Below, in pieces: positions 10,363 to 22,599 of a stretch of 64,000 nucleotides of DNA. The stretch is from Tipula vernalis (lineage: Eukaryota > Arthropoda > Insecta > Diptera > Tipulidae). The stretch lies in the NCBI GenBank assembly GCA_958295665.1, contig OY282560.1:271610177-271674176 (forward strand), read 5' to 3'. Numbering within the stretch: position 1 is the first letter of the stretch; every line of letters begins with the position of its first letter. Both the position numbers and the translations under genes were made by a program. Under the pieces are notes generated by a model. That model ran no database searches. It saw only the letters and a list, made by a program, of their open reading frames with translations, and had not been told where the DNA came from.

Positions 10363-12684
10363 ATGCCTAAAACAACCGGTGAATATACGGAAATAGATGT
10401 CCAGAAAGCTCTTGAAGCCATTACAAATAAGAAAATGTCCAACAAAGCGGAAGCGAAATATTTTGACATTCCCCGAACAACTCTAATTTTTCGATTGAGT
10501 GATAAATTCAGGAAAGTCAGGCCCGGACCTAAAAGAATTTTAACCAACGAAGAGGAAAACATTTTAGAGCAGTGAATAACTACTTCTCAGAAAAAAGGAT
10601 TTCCTAAAAGGAAAGAGGACTTAATGAGTGCAGTAAAGAAATTCCTGGATCGTGATAAAGGGGTGCATCCATTTGGCCCAAATAATTTGCCTGGAAATGG
10701 ATGGTTTCGGCCATTTTTTCAGAGGCACCCATCGATGGAATGGCTAAAACTAACCTCACAGTAATGTTCTGATTTGCTACTTCAGGTATTTTATTTGCTC
10801 CTACGGTCATATACCCTTATAAAAGGGTACATGAAGACATTAGAGAATCGCTGCCTAAAGGTGGGGGATTGGCGGTTAGCGACAACGGGTGGATGACGAA
10901 AGAAGTATTTTACGAGTACATTTCTAAAGTTCTTCATCCACACCTTGTTAGTATTGGTACCCAATTCCCCGTAATTTTTTTTGTAGATGGCCATAGCATT
11001 CATCAAACCCTTCAAGTTAGCAAACTATGTGTCCAGTTAGGCATATTACTAATCGCATTATACCCAAACGCGACACGAATTTTGCAACCAGCGGATGTTA
11101 GTGCTTTTAAGCCACTTAAAAATAGTTGGAACAAAACAGTACTTGAGTGGCGCCGACAAAATCCTTGCGAGCTACTAACCAAACAAAAGTTTGCACCTTT
11201 ACTTACACAGGTAATCGATAAATGTATTGAACCTGAAACAATTAAACACGGGTTTCGCGCATGTGGAATATTTCCATGGGACAAGACTGCAATAGATTTT
11301 TCTAAATGCTTGGGAAAATCATCAACGTTATCAACCGAAAAACCAAACGATACTCAAAAAGACATCCAGATGTCTAATGAAAAATTCGAAGAACTGGTAA
11401 GTGGTCCGACGCTACATGAATTTAATCTTGCTTGTAATGGTGAATGCAACACATCAATTTGGACAGAGGAAAAACAGATACTTTACATAATTTTTCTTCA
11501 TTTTAATCCAAACTGTTTACCAATACCCCAAATCACTTTCTTCGTTAATACTGCCCAACATTTAAATAATTCAAGCAACAAAGTCGATATCGAGAGAATC
11601 GACGAATTTCTTTTCGTAAACGAGGACATAATCGTCGAGGAATGTATGGAAAACGCTAATGCAGGAGAAATTACCGATTCATTAATTCCACAAATAACCC
11701 CACTTAAAGTAGTTCCTGCAATAAATCAGTTTCTGGATTGGCCTATAACACCAGAGAGGCAAGGGATCAAACCAATAAAACAAAAAACAAAAAAAACATT
11801 CGTTATAACCGACCAATTATGGATCAGTGTCGAATAAATTAAAAAAGAAACAAAACAAATCGAAATAAATATTAAACAAGAAAAGAAAACGAAACAACTT
11901 GAAAAACAAACTAAAAAAGTAAAGTTTTGAAGATGAGAAAAATTAATAAGAAAAAGCCAACCATAAAAGCACTTCGACCAAATTCTGCTCCTAGAATTTA
12001 TGCAACGATAGCCAACCCAAAGGTTACAGATAACTATTAGAGTAGTAATAGAATTATTATTAGTTTCTGCTTTATTTCGTTTTTTAATTTTTAAATGTAA
12101 TGGGAATCGATTAATCTGCTGGTATATTACAATCGGATCAACATTTTGAAAATTTGCAAAACACTTTGCCTTACTCGACTCCTTAGTTAGTTTAGTTATA
12201 GCTAGTTACAGTCTATAGAGTTTTAATTTCTAAATTTTTTACAAAACGAAGGTGCGAATACAACTCATACAATATTAAACTTAAAACCGACCGACCTACT
12301 TTTCGATACTACAATAAATCCAGATATGATTCACTTGTCTGAACTTACTAATGGTAATTGAGTCAAATAGCTAGCTATTAAATATTTTATAACTGTACCT
12401 TATTTAATGTAATTTTTCTATATTCACTAGGCGATGCAAAAAATTTGGCACCCAACCCGAGCCATATCGAAGATCTTTTTAAAGAATATGAAAGTAACGA
12501 CGATATTGGAGAAAATCGAATTGCAGTTGAGTCTATGTGCCACAAATGCACTTTTTCTCTTAAAAAAAGAATAGCCATAAAATGCAACGGGTGCTCAAGA
12601 GATCTCGTTTCTTGGATACAACAATTGCAACTGTCCTATATCCCAAAATTTCTATACAGCAATTGCAAAAATAATGCCATTTAA
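10363..12684 (+). pseudogene. pogo-like transposase (psq HTH, CENP-B HTH, DDE_1), decayed
   Basis: The protein would bind the TIRs and move the element. The ATG at 10363 opens a pipsqueak-type helix-turn-helix (residues about 8-45, DVQKALEAI then PRTTLIFRLSD), ended by a stop at 10573. The same frame continues as a CENP-B-like DNA-binding segment (GNGWFRPFFQRHPS) to about 10760. An internal deletion then removes the first catalytic Asp. From 10769 the catalytic core resumes: APTVIYPYKRVHED, VIFFVDGHSIHQ (second Asp) and ILQPADVSAFKPLKNSW (third Asp). The frame stops at 11835, then a lysine/glutamate-rich helix follows in frame. At 12430-12684 a C-terminal exon-like piece has CHKCTF and CNGC cysteine pairs resembling a zinc ribbon. 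An AG at 12429-12430 could be its splice acceptor. It is not functional. Confidence 0.85.
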
Positions 12685-13032
12685 AGACTATGCGGCCATG
12701 AAATGATTAAGCTTTGTTATTTGCCTAATTTTTATTTCTGCAGACTTGCAGACAACTTTGTTTGATGCACTAATTTTATTTTTTAATTTAGAAATATTTT
12801 GTAAATGAATGCCTCGCGATACGATATTTTTTTTAATCCTGTGATAATGAAATATACTTTCTTATTTCGATACTGAAAATGTAGTTCCTTGTTAAACAAC
12901 TGACAATAATTTAATTAAATTTTTTTTTGTTGATACAGGTAGATTTCTATTACGAAGTAGCTATATAGCTAGCTACACCTAGACACCTAGCTAGCTATAC
13001 CTATTTAGTTAAACCAATTCATACAGATGAGG

Positions 13033-13097
13033 GTGTCAATTATTGTACTTTTCTGTAGAGTCGATAATTATATAAGCGTGTCAATAATTGTACTTTT
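13033..13097 (+). repeat. right cluster of subterminal GTGTCAAT motifs
   Basis: GTGTCAATTATTGTACTTTT at 13033-13052 is identical to the left-side copy at 10293-10312, and a variant (GTGTCAATAATTGTACTTTT) lies at 13078-13097. With the left cluster they frame the transposase. I infer binding sites. Confidence 0.7.
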
Positions 13098-13225
13098 CTA
13101 ACAGGTTTCACAAAATTGGGTATATAATTAAATAGGCAATACTTACAATGATCAATGCAATGTGCAATATTGGATTTTTTTTAAACTGAATCTCCAACAG
13201 CTGTTTAAGTAGATTTCTTCCTTAA

Positions 13226-13252
13226 GGGTGTCAATAATTGTATACGTTACGC
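13226..13252 (-). repeat. right TIR of the pogo-like element
   Basis: It begins GGGTGTCAATAATTG and ends GTATACGTTACGC, the complement of the left TIR with two mismatches, and is followed by TA. Confidence 0.85.
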
Positions 13253-13254
13253 TA

Positions 13255-14963
13255 TTCACATACGAATTTTTCGAAAGAATAGATATAAAAAATATCAAAA
13301 TTCTTAAAATTTACTATACAAAAATTCTGAGAGTAATAATCGTATTTCTGAATTTAAACTTTCTATTATATAAATTTGATTTTTGGCCTAAACAATTTTG
13401 TTATAATTAATTTCCCCCTGAAGATGACGAAATATAACATAGAAACGGTTTAGGAAATAAAAATAAATTAAGTTAAAAACAAAACGTTATGCAAACAAAA
13501 AACATCCATTCTAAGCATGCGTCGCACCTAAACTAAACTAATTAAGTTACTTTGCAAAATAACTTTTATAGCAGAAAGACTTTAATAAAATAATGAAAAA
13601 GCGACAAACCTGATTACGTAAGATAAAGTTTTGCTATTATTCACAATGCACGGTATACATTTTGCAACCATACCGAAACAACATTCAATCAATCACGCTT
13701 AATAACTCTCAATATTAAGAAGTTGCGCCAAAAGCCGTGATAGTTCAAATATATCTAACCCAACAGCACATTATCTTACAAAGTACCTACATATTTGCAA
13801 TATTTATTTTTCAATCAACATTTGATTAGAGTACATATTACAATTTTTAATGCCTTTGTCTCAAGATTAATCTTTTAAAATTGCCAGTCTCTATTTAAAA
13901 AAAAAAAAAAAAAAAGTAAAATATTCTTGACAGCAGCGCCGCATATACTTCGAAAAACCATATAAAAATTAGCTCTTTGCCTTTTGAGTGGTAGTACAAA
14001 TACGATTCGAGGGAGAGAAAATTTTTATTTTTATTTTTTATATTACGCACATAAATTATGTTGAAACTACACTTTTATTACATTGCTTACATATATTTTA
14101 CCTTTATTCATACTTCTATACAAAAAAAATATAAATAATAACAACATTAATGGTATTAAGAATATAACAAAAAATACTTTTATCTTTTATGGATTATAAA
14201 ATATATTGTGTATACATATAGTATATACATACATACTTAGGTATATAAGACCTAAAAACTATAAAAATAAATAAACACACAACAACGAGAACTAAAGTTG
14301 AAACATTAAAAATACAAAAATTGCGAGCGCGGAACACGATCAAATAGAATGGATTTTAGATTTAATTGATATTTCATATTTACAATTTTTTATGGTTGAT
14401 GTCTGTTACTTTGGCTAATAAAATGTATTTAAAATTTATGTTTTTTCCCCCCGATTCAATTATATTTAGTGGTCAAAATATATAGACCCGAACTAATTTC
14501 GTAGAATTCTTAAATATGTCAATTAATTTATGCTTGTCTGTAACATAATCGAAAAAAACGTTATGTATATGAGCTAACAACTTTTAAATTTCTTGTTTAT
14601 CTGTAAAATATTATAAGAAGATTTTGTTAAGTAGCTCCATTTTGCTTATACTCTTGCCAGGTTTTGGCAGAACAACATTTTGATATTTATTTCAAAAATA
14701 TTCCCAATTTTTAATTATGCTTCCCAAATAGTATAACAATTTTTTTAACACTTCCCCATCGGAATGTTTGATTTTAATTGCAATCAGTCTTATTCTACCC
14801 ATAATACCACAAATTATTCTAACATAACAGAATGATTATTTACAAAAACGGCCGTTTAAATTTTGGCAAATTCCACTCGATCTTAAAAGTGACCGTTGTT
14901 TCTAAAATGTGTTTCAATATTTTAGTTAACAATTAATGATTCTTGTGTGGAGAAAGCAGGGGG
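13255..14963. other. AT-rich intergenic DNA with a 19-bp A run
   Basis: No gene is supported. A run of 19 A residues lies at 13897-13915, possibly the tail of an old retroposed sequence on the plus strand, but no recognisable body precedes it. Confidence 0.4.
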
Positions 14964-15697
14964 CCTATTATGAAATGTTTTGAATTCGATTTTTTTCGAT
15001 ATCGAAAAAATTCGCCTTATTATGAAGCTAAAATAAAAAAATTCGCTGCGAATTTTTTCGAACGCACAAGTTATCGATAAAATTCGCCCTATTTTGAAAC
15101 TAAAAAGAAAAAATGGCAGCGAATTTTTCCGAATGTACCGACAAAATTCGACTGCTATTTAGTTGACGAATTTTTTATACCGCTGATCGCATTTATCAAA
15201 CTTTGTTAATAATTATTAGTTTTTGTGTAAAAAAATGTATTCTAAACTATTTTTAAAAATAATAATAATTAATTAGATGTTAAAATAATAATAATAATTA
15301 TTGAATAAAGTTTATTCAAATAATTTTTTGAGATTTCATTTAAGAATTACAGAAATTACATTTCTTATATTGATTTTATAATAAAAATTTCGTTGTAAGA
15401 TTTATTCTAATTATTTAGGGAATAGCAACAAATTATGTAAATTACCCTCTAAATGACGCTCTCCAACAAAAACAGTAATTTGGTTGGAAAAAAGTAAGGA
15501 TTTCATGAATTATTCAAATATTCCACACAAATCAAAGAGAATATTTTTTTTTATTTTAATTACTATTTTTAATTAACTTTATTAATCACAAACTATAACG
15601 CAAAAACGAAATAAAACAAAATCAAAGGACAAATCCGCATCGAATCGAATTTTTTCGATATCGAAAAAAAATCGAAATCGAAAAATTTCACTATAGG
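14964..15697. mobile_element. MITE-like element with long imperfect TIRs (CCTATTATGAAA / CCTATAGTGAAA)
   Basis: The left end (CCTATTATGAAATG, then TCGATTTTTTTCGATATCG) and the reverse complement of the right end (CCTATAGTGAAATT, then a similar TCGATATCGAAAAAATTCG block) match over about 50 bp with gaps. Just inside the left end, two further near-copies of a block beginning CGCCTTATTATGAAGCTAAA lie in tandem. The 734-bp body is AT-rich and non-coding. The terminus resembles those of some non-autonomous DNA elements, but I could not define a target duplication. Confidence 0.55.
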
Positions 15698-15714
15698 TAA
15701 GAAAAGTATTAATA

Positions 15715-15800
15715 AACTCGATTCATGGAAGTGGCAACGTAATGGTCTGGAGCTGTATATCAGCTGGTAGTTTACGTAAGAAACTTAATTTTTGTGGGAA
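15715..15800 (+). pseudogene. Tc1-like transposase scrap
   Basis: A short plus-strand segment reads HGSGNVMVWSCISAGSL, the conserved G-G-x-V/M-MVWGC-S block between the first and second catalytic aspartates of Tc1-like transposases. Only about 25 residues are recognisable; both sides are lost. It abuts the end of the MITE at 15697, so the MITE may have inserted into an older Tc1 copy. Confidence 0.6.
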
Positions 15801-18303
15801 ACGTAACAGACCATAACCTAAAAATTTCGAAAATAATTTGTACAGTGGTGTAAATCGATTGGTTTAGGCACCCGTTTTGTTTTTAGTTTTGAGAGGACGG
15901 ATGAGATTTGCATCCAGGCTTCCTTATACCTTTCTCAGTCCAATTGATTATAGGAATTGCCTTGCTAATATATTTTCATAAATGACTGGTCTAAATCGAA
16001 AGTTAGGCTGACGAATGTTTTGGGAGAATCTTTTGCTTCCGCCTTCTCAGTCCTCACAAAACCGCGCCAAAACTGAAGGATTGCAGAAATTGTATTGCCT
16101 GAATCTAACGTTTAAAACATTTGTTGAGATATATTTTCTTGTTAAAACGACGTCAAAAGTTAGCTTGTATAGTTGAAGTAATGTAGTTTGCATATTTGAC
16201 ATGTTTCAATTGCAATCCTCTAAAGTTACTAGACAAATCGTTTCAAGAACGGGTTGGTATCGCTATCCAAAATAAAAAAGTCCTAAAAAATCAAGTTTTT
16301 TTAATACAACAAGTTTTTGAAATTTTATTTTAATTCGTTTTATACCTTAGAGGATGAGGGCTTTCGCCCATTTTGACGATTTTTCTAACATTCATAGAAA
16401 TTAGAGCATTTGTAAAAAAATTATATTTTTAATAATTATTTATATACTAAAATAGAGAACTCGCCAAAGGTGCTTAGCACTGACAGTAAAACATCAGAAA
16501 AATTTCAAAAATTGTTACATTTATAATAATATTTACGTTTGTAGCATTGGTCCTTGTCCTTTCTACGCAAAGATGACATCAAATTATGTAGCTTCCTTTG
16601 GTTTTCATATTGCAGTTAACAAAAATTTATTGTGGCCTTTCTTTTAATGGGGCACATTATTTTGCATTTTTTCTTTTGGGATTTTTGTTTTCGGGGATAT
16701 GATGGTTGATGATACTGTAGATTATGTTATTTGATGCAAAAAAGGTTGTATGATTCGCTAAGATGTTGATAAAGTAATAGATGAAAACTACAGTTCATTG
16801 TCATATGCCAGAGTGCGATGCATCGTTATGTAATTCACGATATTCTTTACAAAAATCCAACAAAATATTTTCCCAAAAAATAATGTCAGATATCCGAAGT
16901 CAAAAGTCACCAATTGTTAGGTGAAAGTTCCTGTTTCCGATCATGATAAGAGTTTCTGTTTTTTTGATATTGCTCAATTCGCGAGATACAAGAATCTAAA
17001 AATTACCAACAATTTTCACTCTCTATGACCATCAACACTTTCATTATGAATATAGGCTCTAGTTATGGAGGTAGTAAAGGCATTAATGTACTTTTTTTTA
17101 GTGAACTTCGGTTAGTTGAAATCTTATAAAATTCTCAATTTTTTATACAAGCTAACGCGCTAATGATAAAAAAAAACTGTTTGGTTCACTTTATATTTTG
17201 TCCATTTTATGTTTTATACGATAACCATTGGACCGAAAAGTGGCCTTATTAAAATAGAATTGAATCTAGAAAAGTAAGATTCTCATTTTGCCAAATACAT
17301 ATTAATAATAATAGTGCACAAATAAATAAAAACAAATTAATTTTAAGTGCTTCTACTATTGGGAACCATCAATTATGCAAACATTTAGGAATTAAGTATT
17401 ACGAAAAAATTAATTGCAGTTTTTAATTTTGGTTTTGATGTTGTTTTAGCACTTAATAGCGGATTAAGGTTATACCTGAAAATTATTAATACTACCTTCT
17501 TCTGAAAGGGTGCATTTTCAGGCCGGATTCAGACCTCTTGATCATTATCGATATTATCTTTTCACTTTGCGTTTTTAAAGCATTACTTATAATCCGATGA
17601 CAAAAAAAAATTCTAAATTTATTATTTTCAATACAATTAGATTGCAAAAGTAACCAAATCATGATAAAACTTCTATAGTGAATAGTTTCTAATTTGCTTT
17701 TATTATTATTAAACCTAAGCTAATAATAAAATTTGCTTACCAAACACAAATTTGAATGCATATAAAATTGTGTGCAATAATAAAAGTTTTTATTTCATAA
17801 GTTTTTAGTTTCTACAAAAAAAGATTATCGTCATGATAAAATATTAATGCTACTATTATTTTTTTTTTAAGCAAAAGGTACAACTTTTTATTTCTAAGAA
17901 ATGATTTAATGCAAAGATAAGAAAATAAAATTCAATAATTTCTTAAGCAATTGTAATAATTTTAAAAAAAATATTAGATTATTATATAAAATGTAATTAA
18001 ATAATTGTACACATTTATTTTATTTGAAAATGAAATTACGATCGTTTCGGATATTACTCGTTTATTAAATTTCTAACAAACACTAACCAAAATTATGCTA
18101 AAAACTGATTTTATACCCTATTTTTTGTGCCTACGTGCCTTTTGAATCTGCTTTCCGCCATATTTTGTTTTTCCTTCTTACACGGTTGGTACCGCCCTTA
18201 TTTATTATATATACCATCTGGTGTGTGTTTATGATAACAAACAGCAGAATTTGTTGCCCATTTAGTATGTGTGTGTGGGTGGGTATTTGCAAAATGATAT
18301 TAA
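15801..18303. other. AT-rich intergenic DNA
   Basis: No open frame with protein character was found. TACAGTGGTGTAAATCGATT near 15842 resembles a Tc1-type terminus (TA-CAGTG) but has no partner nearby. ATCGTTTCGG near 18040 may belong to the 3' untranslated region of the adjacent Penelope-like element, which ends on this side. Confidence 0.4.
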
Positions 18304-18972
18304 TTACGGATTTACAATGAGGTCGTAAATTTTGTTGCCGCCAATTTTTTCGTTTAGTGAAAATAGGTTATATCGTTCCTTGTATATTTCCAGTTCTTCT
18401 AATCTGTTCATTAGTAATCCTTTTCGTATTCTGTGTAATACCTGTGAGTTTGTGTTGATGTCAGTGTAATTATGTATTTCTGTAGTCAAGTGTTGTGCAT
18501 GTAAACCAAACTTGAAAACTTCTGCCAGTTTGTCCGATGTAGAATTTTGGGCAATCATTACACGTATTCTTATAGATTCCGGTGTCTATTGGTGTATTTA
18601 TGTTACGTTGTTTGAGTCGATTCCCTAATTTGTTACTTGTTTTAAATGCTATCGTGTATCCGTGTTTTTTAAAAACCTTCGGTATATTCTTGTTGATGTT
18701 ATTATTGTACTCTATAGTGATGTATTTCTCTGTTTCTTCCAAATGTACCTATTTCTCATTTTGTCAATTAAGTCGGTGTTATAACCGTTTTTGATTGCTA
18801 TGTGTTTAATGATTTTAAGTTTTTCCGTATAGTCCTGATTGTTCATTGGAATCGTGTTTAGTCTATTTATTAAAATGTTGAACGTTGCCATCTTATGTTG
18901 GTATGGGTGGTTAGATGATTTGTCAATGGCGTGATCCGTTAGCGTGGCTTTTCTGTATATTTTGAATGTATG
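18304..18972 (-). pseudogene. Penelope-like linker and GIY-YIG endonuclease domain
   Basis: The 18960-18760 stretch reads IYRKATLTDHAIDKSSNHPY and onward, the conserved connector after the PLE reverse transcriptase. The frame at 18742-18470 contains NTPIDTGIYKNTCNDCP followed by KFYIGQTGRSF, which gives the GIY and YIG strands of the single-strand-nicking endonuclease, with the PLE-specific CxxC between them. A frameshift near 18530 moves the C-terminal part (HNYTDINTNSQVLHRIRKG, RLEELEIYK) into another frame, ending at 18304. Known role: target nicking during retrotransposition. Confidence 0.8.
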
Positions 18973-18979
18973 CTTGTTG

Positions 18980-19935
18980 TTAACATTTTTTATTGTCGTT
19001 TAAAAAATTAATGGCTTTGTTCGTCTCTGATTCTAGAGTAAATTTTATGTTCGGATGTTTGTTGTTTATGTTTTTGTGAAGATTGCTGAGCTGTCGTACA
19101 CCAATATCGTACACGTGTCTGTGCCAGTACTTGATTATTCGGTTTTTGTTGTTCGATTCTGTTAATAAATGCTGATTTTCAAAGTGATTCATGAATATGT
19201 TTGCTAAAAGAATTTGTTATTGTGTGGGAAATAGTTTTGTTCTGTGACTGTGTTTTGATTAGAGTGATAACTTCGTCAATTTTTTCTTTCATGATTCCGT
19301 TTTTCTTAAATAGTTTGTTGGTTATTTGAATTGTCTCTTGAGTTGATATGTTTGTATACATGTTGGTTATGTCGAATGATGCTAGTTTCGCTGTAGGTGG
19401 TATATTTATTGATTCTATTTTGTTGATTAGTTCAATGTTATTTCTGATTGAACGATCGTTCCGTAATTGTATATTTTTGCCGAGAAAATAATTAATTTCT
19501 TTAGCAACTTTGTACGCTGGTGCGGTTGTGAAGTCTACGATTGATCTGATGGTCATTTCTGGTTTGTGAATTTTTGGTAGTGCTCTGATTTTAGGTGTCG
19601 TTGGTTTTATGGTTTTAAGTCGTCTTTCTTGTTCTGGGTTAAACAACATGGAACAGTTGTTAATCACTTTACATATTAATCGTCTTGTAATATTTGTTTG
19701 TTAGGTCTTCTTGGAGTTCAACTATGTTATTGTTGTATCTTCGTATTATAGTCATCTGTTTTTATTATTGCCACTGGTAACATTGCTTGCTAAGCAAATT
19801 TTGTTGACCAAATGATTGCTCATCGTGAGGGCAATAAATTCTAGTTTATAATATTTATTAAGTTCTTCCGGATCACAGTCCAATTCTTTATTTCTATTTC
19901 TTACGATGACTGAAATTAGTCTGCAATACTAGAAA
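18980..19935 (-). pseudogene. Penelope-like N-terminal region and reverse transcriptase
   Basis: The upstream part (about 19935-19690) reads as DPEELNKYYKLEFIALTMSN in one frame and VELQEDLTNKYYK in another. The RT proper (19667-19179) contains RALPKIHKPEMTIRSIVD (the PLE LPKxHK block), PAYKVAKEINYFLGK and ASFDITNMYTNI (motif A with its catalytic Asp). A frameshift and a gap remove motif B. The next frame (19192-18980) starts NHFENQHLL and includes IIKYWHRHVYDIG where functional PLEs have a YVDD-type motif C; here one of the two Asp residues is replaced. The copy is inactive. Confidence 0.8.
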
Positions 19936-22599
19936 TTTTCTAATTAAATTTCAAAATTCATTAATAATTCTAGAAATGGTGTTTTGGGCGTTCTGAAAAA
20001 ACTATAAATTTCATAATTACAATTTTTCAAAGAAGCCTTCTCTGCGGCACAAGCTTACACATTATACGCAACTAAAATAAACCGTGTTTTCTTAATAAGC
20101 GAAAAATTTAGCAACAAATACCTTCTTTTATAAAGTAAACAACAATTTATTTCGCCAATAATGTATTAAAAAAGTATATTTATCTTAAAGCATAAATTAA
20201 GTAGATATTCCTTCACTTAAGATCTTCTGTTTTCTGCATAAAAAAAGCAATATAATTTTAAGTTTAACATAAAAATTACTTTTAATACATTTTTTAGTAC
20301 ATAAGAACAAAAAATATTTTATTTTGATTGTTAATGCATTTTTAATTATATTATAATAACAAACAGCGCGATATTAATTAAAAGTCTACAAATTCTCGAT
20401 GGAAAAAAAAATTAAGCTACATGTTGAGAACAAATTTAATTAAAAAATATAAACAACAAACTAATGTGTTGAACGTTAAATCACTTCCGCCAAATTGTTG
20501 CAATATACATAAAGACCGTCTGCATACTCAAATAATTGAAATTCCGCACATAACTTAGGAAAGCAAAAAATTTAAATAATTAACGACGTCTGCAAATCAT
20601 TTTATTCGCGAAACCCAATCAAAAATAATATTTTATTCGCACATTGTTATTGTTAAAATAATAATTTTTTTATTTAAATGTAATTTTTGGTATTATTATG
20701 TATTCCAACTTTGGTATCTTATCATAAATAATACTATAATGGTGTTTGCCAACTGCTTTAACAACAACAGCAACGTGTTTCTGAATTCAGAACAATACTC
20801 AAATATTTTATGACATTTCATTAATATTCATAACACTTAAGTAATAATATAAAAATCATTTTTGATTGAAATTAAATCGTTTTTTTTTTTTTTGAAGTTT
20901 TTTTCGAAACCAAAACTTTCTTTGGCTTGAAAAGACAAATCTATAAAATTTCAAAGATTTTATTTATTCAAAACATTTAGACAATCAATCGAATTTTATT
21001 ACCTCTTGTGTGCAATGTGTGAAAATATCTGATATAATAGAAAATTATTTTGGAATTTTATCAGCACTTCTTTCTTTAGTTTAGTGCATATAGTTCTTTG
21101 TGTTGATTTTTTATTGGCAGGAAAAATTGAAAAGTTTTCCGTTTTGAATTTCAATCTGATTTTGAATTTTATTTTTTGGTATAATATAATTTTGTGTTTG
21201 TTTAGTCTATATGCACATTAATTTTAATGTTTCATTTTATTTTCCAATTATTTGTTCATGATCGAAAACCGAATAACCTTTTTTTTGTAGACTAAATGCA
21301 ACGTTTTCCTTATAGAAATTGTTTCCGGTTCTCTGGATTAAATTAAAAATTTAATAGATTTTGGATTGATTGTAGAAGAAGCATAAAATGATTTCAATTT
21401 GGTTAGCATTTTTTCTAATCATATTCTGCACAAACTCCAAAATAATCATAAAAATTATGATTATTTCGGTCCGAAAGCTCTTAATAGATATTCAGCCTCT
21501 AAGCCAAATCTTTGTTTAAACCGTTAAAATCGCTCTAGGTCTATAGACTTTTTAAAATTCTTCTAAAATTTTTTGTTATTAAAATCGACTTCGATTCAAT
21601 CGAATTTGACGTTCAGCAAGAATCTGGCAGCTAAATTGAAAATAGCGCTAAGAACCACATTACTGACCATAGGGATCTCGAATTCTAAAACTTGTCGTGC
21701 TAGACAAAAAATAAGGGGGGATACTGAATGCGTGGCGTAGTTTGAAAAGAAGTATAAGCTTTGTGACGATTTGTGACGAAGGAATGAGAGGGTTAACAAT
21801 TATCAAAGATCGCATGACGTGTGCTTATGTACGACCCCGATATTCTCAAAATGTTTGAAAAAATCTTAACTATGAAAAAATCTTAACTATGCTTAGCGAT
21901 CGCAGTGAGGCGGATGATGCCTTTGCCACCGATGACAGTTCTAGGTGAAATTTCTAAAGTAATTTGTTTATTTATTATAAGATTGAAGAGTAGCACAGTG
22001 AAAAAAACAGCCATATAGCTCTTCGAACCCCGTATGCTCCTTTGACACATTCTGCATTTTTTACTCCGCATATACGGCCTTGGGAGTATTTGGGCTGTTT
22101 CACATCTTGTGCTCGCCTTTTTTCTGCACTCCTTTTCATATCTATTTTTAAAGTTAAGCATTCAATTTACGACTTTTCACTTTTAATTATCTCATTGCGC
22201 TCAATCGATATCCCAAATATTCTAATAGGCTTTGAAGTATTTTGCCGCGTAGTTTATATAAAGTAATTAATTAATTGGCTACTCGTGTAGACAATGTATT
22301 TAGACAGTTCAAAAAATGACGTGGACAATGTAGACAATGTCGAGTAGGTATTGCGTCGACAATTCCCAGTAATTTATTAGAAAATAACAAAATTAAAAAT
22401 GTTTTTCCTACCGACGTACCGTTATTTACAAAAAAAAAACAAATCCAAATGACAATATTTTCAAAATTGATCTCTCCAGTCCAGAAATGGAAGCTACGGA
22501 AGACGAAAAAGTTAATGAAGAGAAATGGCTCTAATAGGTTTGGTATTTCCACGTTTTACGTTTAAGAATTTCTTAAATTAGGTAATACATTTTGTTTAC
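19936..22599. other. AT-rich intergenic DNA
   Basis: No gene or element is recognised. A 17-bp exact tandem duplication (GAAAAAATCTTAACTAT twice) lies at 21857-21890. The stretch at 22440-22535 reads as a short acidic plus-strand segment (KIDLSSPEMEATEDEKVNEE) of unknown origin, just before the Penelope fragment. Confidence 0.4.

Larger units (their letters stand above)
9461..13252 (+). mobile_element. pogo/Tigger-like DNA transposon with 27-bp TIRs and TA flanks
   Basis: The two ends are inverted repeats of 27 bp with two mismatches. The left end (9461-9487) starts GCGTAACGTATAC and ends TGACACCC; the right end (13226-13252) is its complement. Each is bordered by TA (9459-9460 and 13253-13254), the target duplication expected for the pogo/Tc1-mariner superfamily. 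Inside lies a broken CENP-B/DDE-type transposase. A motif of the TIR (GTGTCAATAATTGTA) is repeated near both sides. A MITE is nested at 9637-9971. The total length, 3.8 kb, is longer than typical pogo elements, partly because of the nested insertion and long flanking AT sequence. Confidence 0.85.
18304..19935 (-). mobile_element. Penelope-like retroelement (PLE), decayed
   Basis: The element reads on the minus strand from about 19935 to 18304. Its order is N-terminal domain, reverse transcriptase, linker and GIY-YIG endonuclease, the defining layout of endonuclease-bearing Penelope-like elements. Coding is broken into at least four frames. The ends were not defined; the 3' untranslated part may extend to about 18030. 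Confidence 0.8.

Noticed and set aside
15842..15880. TACAGTGGTGTAAATCG as a Tc1 terminus
   Set aside because: No inverted partner was found within several kilobases.
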